In this document: positions 14,814 to 22,711 of the stretch, in pieces
Position numbering within the stretch: position 1 is the first letter of the stretch
Layout of the letters: each line of letters starts with the position of its first letter
Origin: JBCBWG01 sp039039985
GTDB lineage: Bacteria; Pseudomonadota; Alphaproteobacteria; Rhizobiales; Hyphomicrobiaceae
Assembly: GCA_039039985.1 (NCBI GenBank)
Contig: JBCCOV010000045.1
Location: 1-26,552 of the forward strand
Direction: 5' to 3'
DNA: 26,552 nucleotides
Position numbers and translations under genes: made by a program
Notes under the pieces: generated by a model
The model's database searches: none
Seen by the model: the letters and a program-made list of their open reading frames with translations, nothing else
Told to the model about the DNA's origin: nothing

Positions 14814-15509
14814 ATGCTAGATCGTCCAGACGCAACCGGGACAAAAGACAACCCGATCGTCGTCAAAAAATATGCGAATCGCCGGCTCTATAACACTGAG
14901 ACCAGCACATACGTCACGCTTGAAGACCTTGCGGAGATGGTCCGCTCGGATCGTGACTTTATCGTGCAGGACGCAAAGAGCGGCGACGACCTGACTCACG
15001 CCGTCTTAACCCAGATCATCGTGGAGCAGGAATCGCGAGCGAACGGGCAAAGCTTGCTGCCTGTCCCGTTTCTTCGCCAGCTGATCCGGTTTTACGACGA
15101 TATTGGCTTCGGCAGGATCGTACCAAGCTACTTGCAGATGAGTATTGAGACACTCACGCGCGAGCAAGAACGGTTCCGCAAGCAAATGACCCAGTCTTGG
15201 GCGCCCGGCACGTTCGATGCCTATCGAGAACAGGCCCGGAAGAACTTGGCTCTGTTTGAGCAGGCCATGTCTGTCTGGACGCCAAATGCCGCCACGGATC
15301 ACCAATCCTCACCCGCATCACCGACGACCGGTGGCGAGACCCCGGTCAGCGACACGAATGCCCAGGGCGACAATCGTGCTGAGCCGAATCCGGCAAATGC
15401 CGATGTGCGGCCGCGCCAGGAAAGCCCGGAGCTGAGCGAACTCCGGAGCCAGCTCGACGAGATGCAGCGCAAGATCGAGCAGTTGGCGAAGTCGCGCAAC
15501 GAAGGCTGA
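14814..15509 (+). CDS. phaR: Polyhydroxyalkanoate synthesis repressor PhaR
   Basis: A 231-residue DNA-binding regulator that senses PHB and represses phasin and its own gene. The N-terminal PHB/PHA accumulation regulator domain is clear: VVKKYANRRLYNTETSTYVT (about 16-35), LEDLAEMVRSDRDFIVQDAK, and LTHAVLTQIIVEQE. The second conserved block, LLPVPFLRQLIRFYDD then SYLQMSIETLTREQERFRKQ, follows. The last 70 residues are a low-complexity linker and a terminal coiled-coil-like helix (ELSELRSQLDEMQRKIEQLA). Its place, divergent from phaA-phaB, agrees with the function. The ATG at 14814 is the first in frame; no strong ribosome binding site is visible. Confidence 0.94.
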   Translation: MLDRPDATGTKDNPIVVKKYANRRLYNTETSTYVTLEDLAEMVRSDRDFIVQDAKSGDDLTHAVLTQIIVEQESRANGQSLLPVPFLRQLIRFYDDIGFGRIVPSYLQMSIETLTREQERFRKQMTQSWAPGTFDAYREQARKNLALFEQAMSVWTPNAATDHQSSPASPTTGGETPVSDTNAQGDNRAEPNPANADVRPRQESPELSELRSQLDEMQRKIEQLAKSRNEG

Positions 15510-15564
15510 ATTCAACCAACGCCTATCGGCACTGCCAATCACAATAGTTGCGCCGTTCGCGAGA

Positions 15565-15750
15565 GTCTTTCGTTTGCGCTGTTCGCACGCTCGCAGGCTC
15601 ACGGCTCGAGCGCAGGTTAGCCGGCGAGCCCTGTTCCAGGCCGCGACTGCGGCCCGGCGCGTTGCGCCGCCCACGCGGAGGCCCGAGCGTAGCGAGGAAT
15701 AGCCGTGAGCGAAGCGTCTTTAATTGCGCTGTTCGCACGCTCGTCTTTAC
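15565..15750 (+). repeat. Shorter direct repeat around TGCGCTGTTCGCACGCTCG
   Basis: The 19-base core TGCGCTGTTCGCACGCTCG occurs near 15576-15594 and again near 15726-15744, each preceded by a GTCTTT-containing stretch. The two copies flank repeat copy A, so the two repeat types may move or expand together. Confidence 0.7.
15636..15712 (+). repeat. 77-base palindromic repeat, copy A
   Basis: The element begins CCAGGCCGCGACTGCGGCC and ends GGAATAGCCGTGAGCGA. It contains two adjacent perfect hairpins: GGCCGC/GCGGCC with loop GACT, and CGGCGC/GCGCCG with loop GTT. Confidence 0.88.
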
Positions 15751-15813
15751 GTGCGCTACCGCTCGCGACAAGCGCTCGCTACTTGAGCGCGGGCTATACT
15801 GGTAGGACGGTAC

Positions 15814-15890
15814 CCAGGCCGCGACTGCGGCCCGGCGTGTTGCGCCGCCCCCGCGGAGGCCCGAGCGTAGCGAGGAATAGCCGTGAGCGA
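15814..15890 (+). repeat. 77-base palindromic repeat, copy B
   Basis: Same length and sequence as copy A apart from two differences that I can see (GTG for GCG in the second hairpin and CCCC for CCAC after it). The first change breaks one base pair of the second stem. Confidence 0.88.
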
Positions 15891-15936
15891 GAAACAACAG
15901 CCGCGAGCGGGAACACAATTTCTCACCACCCGAAAG

Positions 15937-16079
15937 GGTCACCCCGGGCCTTGTGCCCGGGGTCCACGTCTCAACGAACGCGAACGGCTGAGAGACCCGA
16001 CAGCGGCACAGTCCGCACATCCAACCAACATCCGAGCCCGCTGCACCCTGGATCCCGGTGACAAGCACCGGGATGACGC
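15937..16079. repeat. Composite alphaproteobacterial intergenic element with two hairpins
   Basis: It opens with CCCCGGGC/GCCCGGGG (15942-15962, loop CTTGT) and closes with ATCCCGGTG/CACCGGGAT (16052-16074, loop ACAAG), separated by about 90 bases. The closing part on the minus strand gives the frame VIPVLVTGIQ, a peptide often mis-annotated in alphaproteobacteria, which identifies the repeat family by experience; I cannot name a formal family. Confidence 0.7.
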
Positions 16080-16107
16080 CTGTGGGTGTGGCCGATGACG
16101 TGCTATC

Positions 16108-16184
16108 CCAGGCCGCGAATGCGGCCCGGCGCGTCGCGCCGCCCCCGCGGAGGCCCGAGCGTAGCGAGGAATAGCCGTGAGCGA
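16108..16184 (+). repeat. 77-base palindromic repeat, copy C
   Basis: Same 77-base frame as copies A and B with GAAT for GACT in the first loop and GTC for GTT in the second loop, so both stems are kept while loops change. It is followed by a partial duplication: CCGTGAGCGATAAACAA occurs twice between about 16174 and 16211. Confidence 0.88.
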
Positions 16185-16222
16185 TAAACAACAGCCCGTG
16201 AGCGATAAACAATCACCGCGGG

Positions 16223-18040
16223 TCAGCCGTCGCGCAGTGTTTCCAGGCCTTCGGGCATGCCAAAGTGGTAGCCCTGCAGATGGGTGACGCCTAACTTTTC
16301 GGCAAATTGCGCCGTTGCCTCATCGCCGACCCATTCCGCCACGGTGTCGAACGCCAAGACCTTCGACAGGTCGACCATCGCGCGCACGAACACTTGGTCG
16401 GCAGGATCATCGACCAAGTTGCGAATAAAGCTGCCGTCCAGCTTCACCACATCGACATTAAGAGCCTTAAGGCAGGCAAACGTCGTATACCCGACACCAA
16501 AATCATCGATCGCGACGCGGCAACCTAGCGCCTTCACGCGGTCGACAAACACCGCGGCGACGTTAACGTCATGAAACGCAGCAGTTTCGGTGATCTCGAT
16601 CAGCAAGCGCTGCCCCAGATCCGGCACGGCTTCAACGGCCGTCCTTAAGGTCTCAAGCCAAGCGGTATCACCACATGTGAGCGCCGAAACGTTCACGGAC
16701 AAGCTGAGGCTTGGATGCCGGCTCATGGCCGTGATGGCCAGCTCCAGACCACGCCGATCCAGCGACGATACCAGGCCCACGGCTTCCGCATCCGCAACAA
16801 AGTCGCTGGCCGCAATCAATCGACCGTCCGCCGTCCGCAAACGAACAAGCGCCTCATGGAAAACGACTTTCCGCGAGCCGGCCGCAACAATCGGTTGCAC
16901 AAACAGCTCAAACCTGTCGCCTTGCAGCGCGTTGCTGAGATCGGTTCCGCGATCGAGCTGACGCATCGTTGCCCGCCCTGGATGATCCGCCGTGAACAGA
17001 ACGACGGGCGAGCGGCTGTCTTCGCGTGCTTGCGCAACTGCGCGCAACGCAACCGCAAAGGCCTCACTCACAGTCGTTGCGGAGTCTGGGATAATCAGAC
17101 CACCAATTGCAATGGGTTGCGTGAAGTCCCGCGCGCCAGCATCTGCCATACAATTGCGGACCGCCGTCGCCAAGCGCCCTGCGGCGACATTCAGGCTGTT
17201 TCCATCACACACGTTGAGAACAGCGGCAAACTTGGTCGTCGAATACCGCCCCAAAACATCGCCACCGCGCAGGTGCAACCGAATGGCCTGGGCGATGCGC
17301 AACACCAGTTTGTCGCGCGCTTCGGCGCCATGAGTGTCGCCGTAACGCTCGAGCCCATCGACAGCAATCAACACGAAGCCGCAGCTCACGCCCGCAGCTG
17401 TCGACCGTTCCATCGTCGCAACCAGCGCGTCGCTCAATCGCGCGCGACTGAGTTGGCCCGTCGTCGTGTCAAAATCGGAGCTGCGCGTGCGGTTCACGGA
17501 TGAAGGCCGGTCCGTCCCCAGCAGCCGAAGTACACCTTGTGCGCGGGCCGGGCGCCCGGTTTCGTCGCTCCACCACCGCCCGAAGTCTTCCACCCAAATG
17601 CTGCTGGTTGACCGTAACCCACTGGTCTGCAGTCGATAAGTCAACCGGTACGGAACGCCTTGCCCCTGATCGTCCAGCGGGCTCAACAGCGTTGCAGCCG
17701 CATGCCGATGAACATATTCCGGCGCAATCAACGATCGGAAACGGTCGCCCGTCGCAATCATGTCGGCGGTCGCAACACCAATCATCTCAGCCGCGTGCGG
17801 TTCCCAATCGAGCGTATTCTGATCGAAGTTCCACACATAACCCGCTTCAGAGGCCGCGCAGTCCGCTGCATCAGGACTGGAGGCATGCACAAGATCATTC
17901 ACCGTATTGCCGAGGGCCGGGGGCGTCGGACACGCCGTCTTGTGAGCGCTGGAGACGGGCGTGCTCGACACCGAGGATGAATGATCGTTGCCGCTCACGA
18001 AAACCGCCGGACCTGGAAAACTGAGACAATCAAACCGCAT
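16223..18040 (-). CDS. PAS-GGDEF-EAL protein, probable c-di-GMP phosphodiesterase
   Basis: A 605-residue protein with no clear membrane segment. After a Ser/Pro-rich leader, a PAS-like domain (about 65-175) is followed by a degenerate GGDEF domain (about 190-350) whose signature reads RYSTTKFAAVL where RLGGDEF is expected, so diguanylate cyclase activity is unlikely. The EAL domain (about 370-600) looks intact: EALVR (Glu396), SVNVSA, IEITET, AIDDFGVGYT, VVKLDGSF, the Glu in DTVAEWV, and LQGYHFGMP provide the metal ligands and the catalytic set. It should hydrolyse c-di-GMP, with the PAS and dead GGDEF domains as sensory or allosteric modules. The ATG at 18040 is preferred over a TTG at 18064; neither has a clear ribosome binding site. 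It borders the repeat island. Confidence 0.9.
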   Translation of the reverse strand: MRFDCLSFPGPAVFVSGNDHSSSVSSTPVSSAHKTACPTPPALGNTVNDLVHASSPDAADCAASEAGYVWNFDQNTLDWEPHAAEMIGVATADMIATGDRFRSLIAPEYVHRHAAATLLSPLDDQGQGVPYRLTYRLQTSGLRSTSSIWVEDFGRWWSDETGRPARAQGVLRLLGTDRPSSVNRTRSSDFDTTTGQLSRARLSDALVATMERSTAAGVSCGFVLIAVDGLERYGDTHGAEARDKLVLRIAQAIRLHLRGGDVLGRYSTTKFAAVLNVCDGNSLNVAAGRLATAVRNCMADAGARDFTQPIAIGGLIIPDSATTVSEAFAVALRAVAQAREDSRSPVVLFTADHPGRATMRQLDRGTDLSNALQGDRFELFVQPIVAAGSRKVVFHEALVRLRTADGRLIAASDFVADAEAVGLVSSLDRRGLELAITAMSRHPSLSLSVNVSALTCGDTAWLETLRTAVEAVPDLGQRLLIEITETAAFHDVNVAAVFVDRVKALGCRVAIDDFGVGYTTFACLKALNVDVVKLDGSFIRNLVDDPADQVFVRAMVDLSKVLAFDTVAEWVGDEATAQFAEKLGVTHLQGYHFGMPEGLETLRDG

Positions 18041-18140
18041 TGCGCCGCCAACGGTTTGGACCAAGGCGCACGCACGAACACGGTCAGTCTAGAGATCATG
18101 ACTTAAGAAGCTTTGAATCATAAGTCCGGCAAACGCACAG

Positions 18141-18176
18141 AAAAACGGCGCACGAACGAAAGGTCGTTCATGCGCC
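18141..18176 (-). terminator. Intrinsic terminator after the four-helix membrane protein gene
   Basis: Read on the minus strand, GGCGCATGAACGA (18176-18164) pairs with TCGTTCGTGCGCC (18159-18147) with one mismatch across a CCTT loop, then G and five T (18145-18141). It lies 47 bases after the stop at 18223 and separates this unit from the downstream c-di-GMP gene. Confidence 0.85.
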
Positions 18177-18222
18177 TGCGCAATTCAGATTGTGGCGACC
18201 AAACGGAAACGGACGCAGCGCT

Positions 18223-18672
18223 CTACTGCGACAACCCGCCAAAGCCAATGTCACGCCGAGCAACCCGGATACCGATCGTGTAGCCGGCAATGACGTCTAT
18301 TGCTGTTGCAACGGTGATGAAGAAGAAGACCGACGTCTGCGCTTCCTTGACCATCAGAAACTCGATCAGGCAGACGATGAACACCAGCATGGACAGGCCG
18401 TGATCGACAAGCGCCGTCGTGGCTGTGTAGGTGGCTTTCAGAATCTCCACGAACAATGTGATCAGCAGCAAGAGGATCAAGAGGTCACCCCAGGTGAACG
18501 TCCACCCGGCGGGGTTATTCAGCATTGGAATAACCACCATTGCGACCCGCAGGATCCCTTGCTCTTCTCCGCCCGTCGCGTCTGGCGCAACACCGGCCGA
18601 GCCAAGTGTGAAAACGATCAGGTTGTATAGGATCAGCACAATGGCGATCAGCGGCAACGCACGAATAGACAT
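18223..18672 (-). CDS. Conserved four-helix inner-membrane protein, unknown function
   Basis: A 149-residue hydrophobic protein. Four membrane segments are visible: about 5-25 (LPLIAIVLILYNLIVFTL), 62-82 (GDLLILLLLITLFVEIL), 90-108 (HGLSMLVFIVCLIEFLMV) and 112-133 (TSVFFFITVATAIDVIAGY). The loop between helices one and two contains an acidic GGEEQGILRVAMVVIPM stretch. I do not recognise a characterised family. AGGAGA at 18682-18687, nine bases before the ATG, supports the start. It lies 88 bases downstream of rpmF on the same strand and is closed by its own terminator, so it may be co-transcribed with rpmF. Confidence 0.8.
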   Translation of the reverse strand: MSIRALPLIAIVLILYNLIVFTLGSAGVAPDATGGEEQGILRVAMVVIPMLNNPAGWTFTWGDLLILLLLITLFVEILKATYTATTALVDHGLSMLVFIVCLIEFLMVKEAQTSVFFFITVATAIDVIAGYTIGIRVARRDIGFGGLSQ

Positions 18673-18760
18673 ACTCTGAGATCTCCTGCTTCAGCGCGGC
18701 CTTTGTACTAAGACAGTTTTATGGCCATTGTTCTGTCAATCCCGACGCGCAATCGGACGA

Positions 18761-18946
18761 TCAGTCTTCCGATGTGTCTTTCAGGATCTGTTGACCACGA
18801 TACACGCCGGTTTTGAGATCGATATGATGCGGCCGCCGCAGGTTGCCTGTTTCCTTGTCTTCAATGTAAGTCGGTGCCTTTAACGCGTCGTGGGAGCGGC
18901 GAAAACCGCGTTTCATCGACGTCACTTTGCTTTTTGGTACAGCCAT
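18761..18946 (-). CDS. rpmF: 50S ribosomal protein L32
   Basis: This 61-residue basic protein begins MAVPKSKVTSMKRGFRRSHD and continues with ALKAPTYIEDKETG and LRRPHHIDLKTGVYRG, the standard alphaproteobacterial L32. It has no cysteines, as is usual for L32 in this class, so it is the zinc-free form. It is downstream of mtgA on the same strand, a linkage common in Hyphomicrobiales. Confidence 0.97.
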   Translation of the reverse strand: MAVPKSKVTSMKRGFRRSHDALKAPTYIEDKETGNLRRPHHIDLKTGVYRGQQILKDTSED

Positions 18947-19175
18947 GGATTTATCTCTGCTTAATCGCTGGCTGCGACCCTAATCATCTGTACGGAAACC
19001 AAGCGGTTCCCAGCAGCGTCAGATCGCGCCAGACGGTGGAATGCGTATACCGGCGCGAACAGACCCAGCAGGGGACTTATTCGCATCAGCCGGCAGAGCC
19101 CAGCCCTATATCGAGGAAATCCGCCCTTGGCTAGGGGGATCGCCGCATCCCGCACCATGCAAATGCTGTCTTCAA

Positions 19176-19895
19176 TCAGCCTTGCACACACCTCAGATCA
19201 AGGCCGCGCCACCCGGCACTTCTGGCAATCCGCCCGGCTCTCTTGCGCAGAAAACGGTTCGGACGGGCCGGTCTCCGGCTCCTGGGATTGGGTAAAGCCG
19301 CAGCAAGCAAGGCCGCCTCACGTCTGGTCAGCCGGTTTGCAGGCTTTCCGAAGTGTCGGCGCGCAGCGGCCTCGGCACCGAAGATTCCGGGGCCCCATTC
19401 GGCGACGTTGAGGTAAATCTCCAGGATCCGGCGTTTCGGCCAAACGAATTCCATGACCGGCGTCATAACCATTTCGAGGCCTTTGCGCGCGAGGGATCGA
19501 TCCGGCCAGAGAAACAGGTTTTTCACAACCTGCATGGAGATCGTGCTGGCGCCGCGAATGGCAGCGAGATCGCCGGACTTCGATCGCCGAGCTGCCGCTT
19601 CGAGCTCGATCAGGTCAATGCCGCTGTGACTGCAGAACCGCGCATCCTCGGATTGGACGACGGCGCGGATGAGATTGGGTGACATCCGCTCGATCGGAAC
19701 CCAGCGGTGATCAATCGAACGCCCACTCAGCATCTGAGAGATCATTAACGACGACGCCGGCGGATCGATGAACCGAAAGGCCAAACAGAGAACGAGCGTA
19801 ATGACCGCGACGCCACCTAACGCTGCCGCAATAACCACACTGCCCGCAATCATGGACTGCCGGCCACAATCTTTACACAGACGCCAATAGTCCAC
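19176..19895 (-). CDS. mtgA: Monofunctional biosynthetic peptidoglycan transglycosylase
   Basis: A 239-residue glycosyltransferase family 51 enzyme that polymerises lipid II into glycan strands. One N-terminal membrane anchor (about 15-42) places the catalytic domain in the periplasm. Family motifs are SEDARFCSHSGID (catalytic Glu83), RGASTISMQVVKNLFLW, KRRILEIYLNVAEWGPGIFG and REAALLAAALPNP. There is no transpeptidase domain. The GTG start at 19895 is supported by AAGGA about nine bases upstream and gives a short cytoplasmic leader with a Cys-x2-Cys pair; an ATG at 19853 would start right at the anchor. It is divergent from ispA. Confidence 0.94.
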   Translation of the reverse strand: MDYWRLCKDCGRQSMIAGSVVIAAALGGVAVITLVLCLAFRFIDPPASSLMISQMLSGRSIDHRWVPIERMSPNLIRAVVQSEDARFCSHSGIDLIELEAAARRSKSGDLAAIRGASTISMQVVKNLFLWPDRSLARKGLEMVMTPVMEFVWPKRRILEIYLNVAEWGPGIFGAEAAARRHFGKPANRLTRREAALLAAALPNPRSRRPARPNRFLRKRAGRIARSAGWRGLDLRCVQG

Positions 19896-20061
19896 GCGCC
19901 ACGATCCTTAATACGATGTCACAATAAAAGGTCTTAGCACACCATGGCTGCATAGGTATGACGCAAGCGGTGACAGACAACGTCGACCCGTGATCAATTA
20001 GCAGAGGTTGATGGGCCGTGACCCATCTGGGGCAAACCGTGCTGTTGGGACAAGGGGACAC

Positions 20062-20985
20062 ATGCCAGCGCCAGATACGAGTTTTCGCGATCGCCTTGTA
20101 GCGCACGCATCAGCAACTGATCACTACCTGACTGAAATCATCAGCCAGCAGAGCAGCGGAGAAAGAGTCCCGGAACGCTTGCGCGATGCCGTCAAACACG
20201 CCGTTCTTTCAGGTGGCAAACGCCTTAGGCCATTCTTAGTCATTGAATCCGCACAGCTTTTCGGCGTCTCACGCGATCGCGCGCTGCCCGTCGCTGCTGC
20301 ACTGGAATGCATCCACTGTTACAGTCTGGTGCACGACGATCTACCCGCGATGGACAACGACACTTTGCGACGCGGGCAGCCGACGGTTTGGTCCGCCTTC
20401 GACGAGTGGACCGCAATCCTCGCCGGTGATGCACTTCTGACGCTCGCCTTCGAGATCCTGAGCGATCCTTTAAACAAGATTGGCTCAGCCGAGCACCGTC
20501 TTGCACTCACGCAACGACTCGCCACTGCGTCCGGCTGGCTCGGTATGGTTGGCGGACAGTGTATTGATCTGGAGGCTGACAAGCTCGGCCAGCCGAAGGA
20601 TCCGGATGAGGCGCATGTTCGCAAGCTTCAAAGCATGAAGACCGGTGCCCTGATCTGCTTTGCTGTTGAGGCCGGTGCAATCCTGGGCGACGCAACGCCG
20701 GATCAGTTCGCAGCCATAAGCCGCTACGGGCGCGCGCTCGGTCTCGCCTTCCAGATCGCCGATGATCTGCTGGACGTGGAAGGCAGCGCCGACGTGGTCG
20801 GCAAGGCAACCGGAAAAGACGCAGAGGCCGGAAAGGCGACGCTGATTGGCGTTTTGGGCTTGAATCGCGCGCGTCAGGAGTTGGAAGCGGCGCACGACGA
20901 CGCCCATCGCAGCCTTGCACAATTCGGACCGGAAGCGGATATGCTGCGCGCGACGGCCGGATTTGTCATCAAACGCGACCGATAG
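20062..20985 (+). CDS. ispA: Short-chain polyprenyl diphosphate synthase (farnesyl diphosphate synthase type)
   Basis: A 307-residue trans-isoprenyl diphosphate synthase that condenses IPP with DMAPP and GPP. GGKRLRP (51-57) binds IPP. The first Asp-rich motif DDLPAMD (92-98) has the two-residue insertion of bacterial type II FPP synthases, and the second is DDLLD (234-238). HCYSLVHDD before the first motif has Tyr and Ser, fitting a short C15 product. I chose ATG at 20062 because AAGGGG lies just upstream at 20052-20057 and length then matches IspA; an in-frame ATG at 20008 would add 18 unrelated residues. Divergent from mtgA. No dxs follows, unlike in some relatives. Confidence 0.92.
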   Translation: MPAPDTSFRDRLVAHASATDHYLTEIISQQSSGERVPERLRDAVKHAVLSGGKRLRPFLVIESAQLFGVSRDRALPVAAALECIHCYSLVHDDLPAMDNDTLRRGQPTVWSAFDEWTAILAGDALLTLAFEILSDPLNKIGSAEHRLALTQRLATASGWLGMVGGQCIDLEADKLGQPKDPDEAHVRKLQSMKTGALICFAVEAGAILGDATPDQFAAISRYGRALGLAFQIADDLLDVEGSADVVGKATGKDAEAGKATLIGVLGLNRARQELEAAHDDAHRSLAQFGPEADMLRATAGFVIKRDR

Positions 20986-21061
20986 CGGGGTCCGACAGGC
21001 GCGACATCACAATCGGGTCCTTCGAACTCTGCTACGCTCGTTGTCCGTTGAGTAACAGAGA

Positions 21062-22399
21062 ATGGAACGCAATATGACGGATCTCGCCGACATTAGTGCC
21101 AACGACGCGCTCGCCAAGATCAAGGCCGGGGAGATCACGTCGGAACAACTGGTTTCAGCCTGCCTGGACCGTATTGATGCGCGAGAGCCGGACGTTCAGG
21201 CCTGGACCTTCCTGGATCCGAGCCACGCGATTGCACAGGCCCGTGCCCGAGATGCAGCGCAGGCCCGCGGCGAGCCGATTGGCCCGCTTCACGGCATCCC
21301 GGTCGGGATCAAGGACATTATCGATACCGCTGACATGCCAACGCAGAATGGTTCGGCGCATTTCACCGATCATCAGCCCGAACACGACGCGCGATGCATT
21401 GCGGTTCTCCGATCTGCCGGTGCGGTGATTATGGGCAAGACTGTCACAACCGAACTTGCCAACATGACGCCCGGCAAGACTCGCAATCCACATAATCCGG
21501 CCCATACACCGGGCGGATCGTCGTCCGGGTCGGCCGCGGCCGTCGCGTGTGGCATGGTCCCGCTCGCCCTGGGGACACAGACCGGCGGGTCCGTTGTTCG
21601 CCCGGCATCGTTCTGCGGCATCCATGGCTTGAAGCCGACGCGTGGGCTGATACCGCGAACCGGCGTCACATTGCAGTCGCACACGCTCGACACCGTTGGC
21701 GTTTACGGACGCTCTCTCGCCGACATCGCAACGCTCACGCACGCCCTGGACGTCTACGACGCAACCGACGATGTCAGCTATCCGCGTGCACGGTCCACTG
21801 AGGCGCTGGCGATCGATCCGGAAAGTGGTCCCGAACCGCGTCTCGCCTTTTTCAAGTCGCCGGCATGGCCCGCCGCGGAGCCCGATGCCAAGGCCGCAAT
21901 CGCGCGTTTGGTCGCCACACTTGGCGACCGATGTCCCGAGGTAGAGTTGCCCTCCGCGTTCGACACGATCATCGACGATCACCAGGCCATTCAGCTGGTC
22001 GAGAGTGATTATCATTATGCGCCGTTGAGGGACAAAAACGCAGAATTGCTCAGCCAGGGGCTCCGTGATCGCATGGCCGCCGGCGGAGCAATCTTAGCCA
22101 AGGACTACCTGACCGCTCTGCAACGCCGTGAACAGCACTACGCTCTGCTGACCGCCCTGCTCGATCGGTATGATGCACTGGTGTGTCTGTCGTCGACCGG
22201 CCCGGCACCGGCCTCACTCGCCACGACAGGCAACGCCATCTTCAACGGGCTCTGGACATTCCTAGGCGTTCCAACCGTATCCTTGCCGCTGATGACCGTT
22301 GGTGAACTGCCGTGCGGCGTCACGCTGGTCGGCAAGCGCCGGGAAGAGACCCGTCTGCTTCGGGTCGCAGCCCGGCTGGAACATAGCCTGCGTTCGTAG
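21062..22399 (+). CDS. Amidase signature family hydrolase
   Basis: A 445-residue amidase with the complete Ser-cisSer-Lys triad: Lys84 in VGIKDIIDT, the cis-Ser153 in TPGGSSSGSAAAVA, and nucleophile Ser177 in GTQTGGSVVRPAS. This fold hydrolyses carboxamides; the substrate cannot be deduced. It is not GatA, because no gatB or gatC is near and the C-terminal half differs. A second ATG at 21074 is an alternative start. It follows ispA by 76 bases on the same strand and may be in the same transcript, although there is no obvious functional link. Confidence 0.9.
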   Translation: MERNMTDLADISANDALAKIKAGEITSEQLVSACLDRIDAREPDVQAWTFLDPSHAIAQARARDAAQARGEPIGPLHGIPVGIKDIIDTADMPTQNGSAHFTDHQPEHDARCIAVLRSAGAVIMGKTVTTELANMTPGKTRNPHNPAHTPGGSSSGSAAAVACGMVPLALGTQTGGSVVRPASFCGIHGLKPTRGLIPRTGVTLQSHTLDTVGVYGRSLADIATLTHALDVYDATDDVSYPRARSTEALAIDPESGPEPRLAFFKSPAWPAAEPDAKAAIARLVATLGDRCPEVELPSAFDTIIDDHQAIQLVESDYHYAPLRDKNAELLSQGLRDRMAAGGAILAKDYLTALQRREQHYALLTALLDRYDALVCLSSTGPAPASLATTGNAIFNGLWTFLGVPTVSLPLMTVGELPCGVTLVGKRREETRLLRVAARLEHSLRS

Positions 22400-22435
22400 A
22401 TGCAGAGATCTGCGGCCCGCGAACCGATCGCGGCT

Positions 22436-22708
22436 TCACGAAGGTAGAGAGGCGCGTGCATCGCCACGATTGCGTTGGCCGTTGCACAATCCCTGTGCAG
22501 CTGCCCATACGCAGCCGCCGACCACACGCCCGGCACGGCCGTTAAGGATGATCCGATCCGCCAATTCATTCGCGTCTCCAGACACTTGGCCGTTTCCGAC
22601 ACGCCTGACAGACCTTGATGCCGAGACAAATGTCGGCATCTGCCTTGGATTTGCCGTGACGAGGCGAGACAGTTGCAACAGAGTTTGCTTGAGTAGCTGC
22701 GAGTTCAT
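22436..22708 (-). CDS. Possible small protein gene, divergent from the bactofilin
   Basis: A 90-codon frame starting with ATG at 22708 and filling most of the 312-base gap between the amidase and the bactofilin. The product begins MNSQLLKQTLLQLSRLV and contains ELADRIILNGRAGRVVGGCVWAAAQG, which looks like normal protein sequence with an amphipathic N-terminal helix and a Gly-rich hydrophobic stretch. I do not recognise a family. The frame continues open upstream across the bactofilin gene, which weakens the case, and its start lies only three bases from the bactofilin GTG, leaving no room for separate promoters. Reported as uncertain. A 6-bp hairpin (22417-22433) lies between its stop and the amidase stop. 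Confidence 0.35.
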   Translation of the reverse strand: MNSQLLKQTLLQLSRLVTANPRQMPTFVSASRSVRRVGNGQVSGDANELADRIILNGRAGRVVGGCVWAAAQGLCNGQRNRGDARASLPS

Positions 22709-22711
22709 GTT

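Larger units (their letters stand above)
15510..16222. other. Gene-free repeat island
   Basis: The 713 bases between phaR and the c-di-GMP gene carry three copies of a 77-base palindromic element, a pair of shorter repeats, and one composite element of the kind spread through alphaproteobacterial intergenic DNA. The long open frame on the minus strand (15523-16212) contains the same peptide stretch several times because it reads through the copies, and is not a gene. Confidence 0.8.

Noticed and set aside
15636..16184. CRISPR array
   Set aside because: Only three copies, 77 bases long with unequal spacing of 101 and 217 bases between copies, and no cas genes.
15523..16212. 229-codon frame on the minus strand of the repeat island
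   Set aside because: It contains the same peptide stretch more than once because it reads through repeat copies; typical false gene of alphaproteobacterial repeats.
18961..19191. 76-codon frame between rpmF and mtgA
   Set aside because: Overlaps the mtgA 3' end, has no ribosome binding site or motif, and composition does not resemble a conserved protein.
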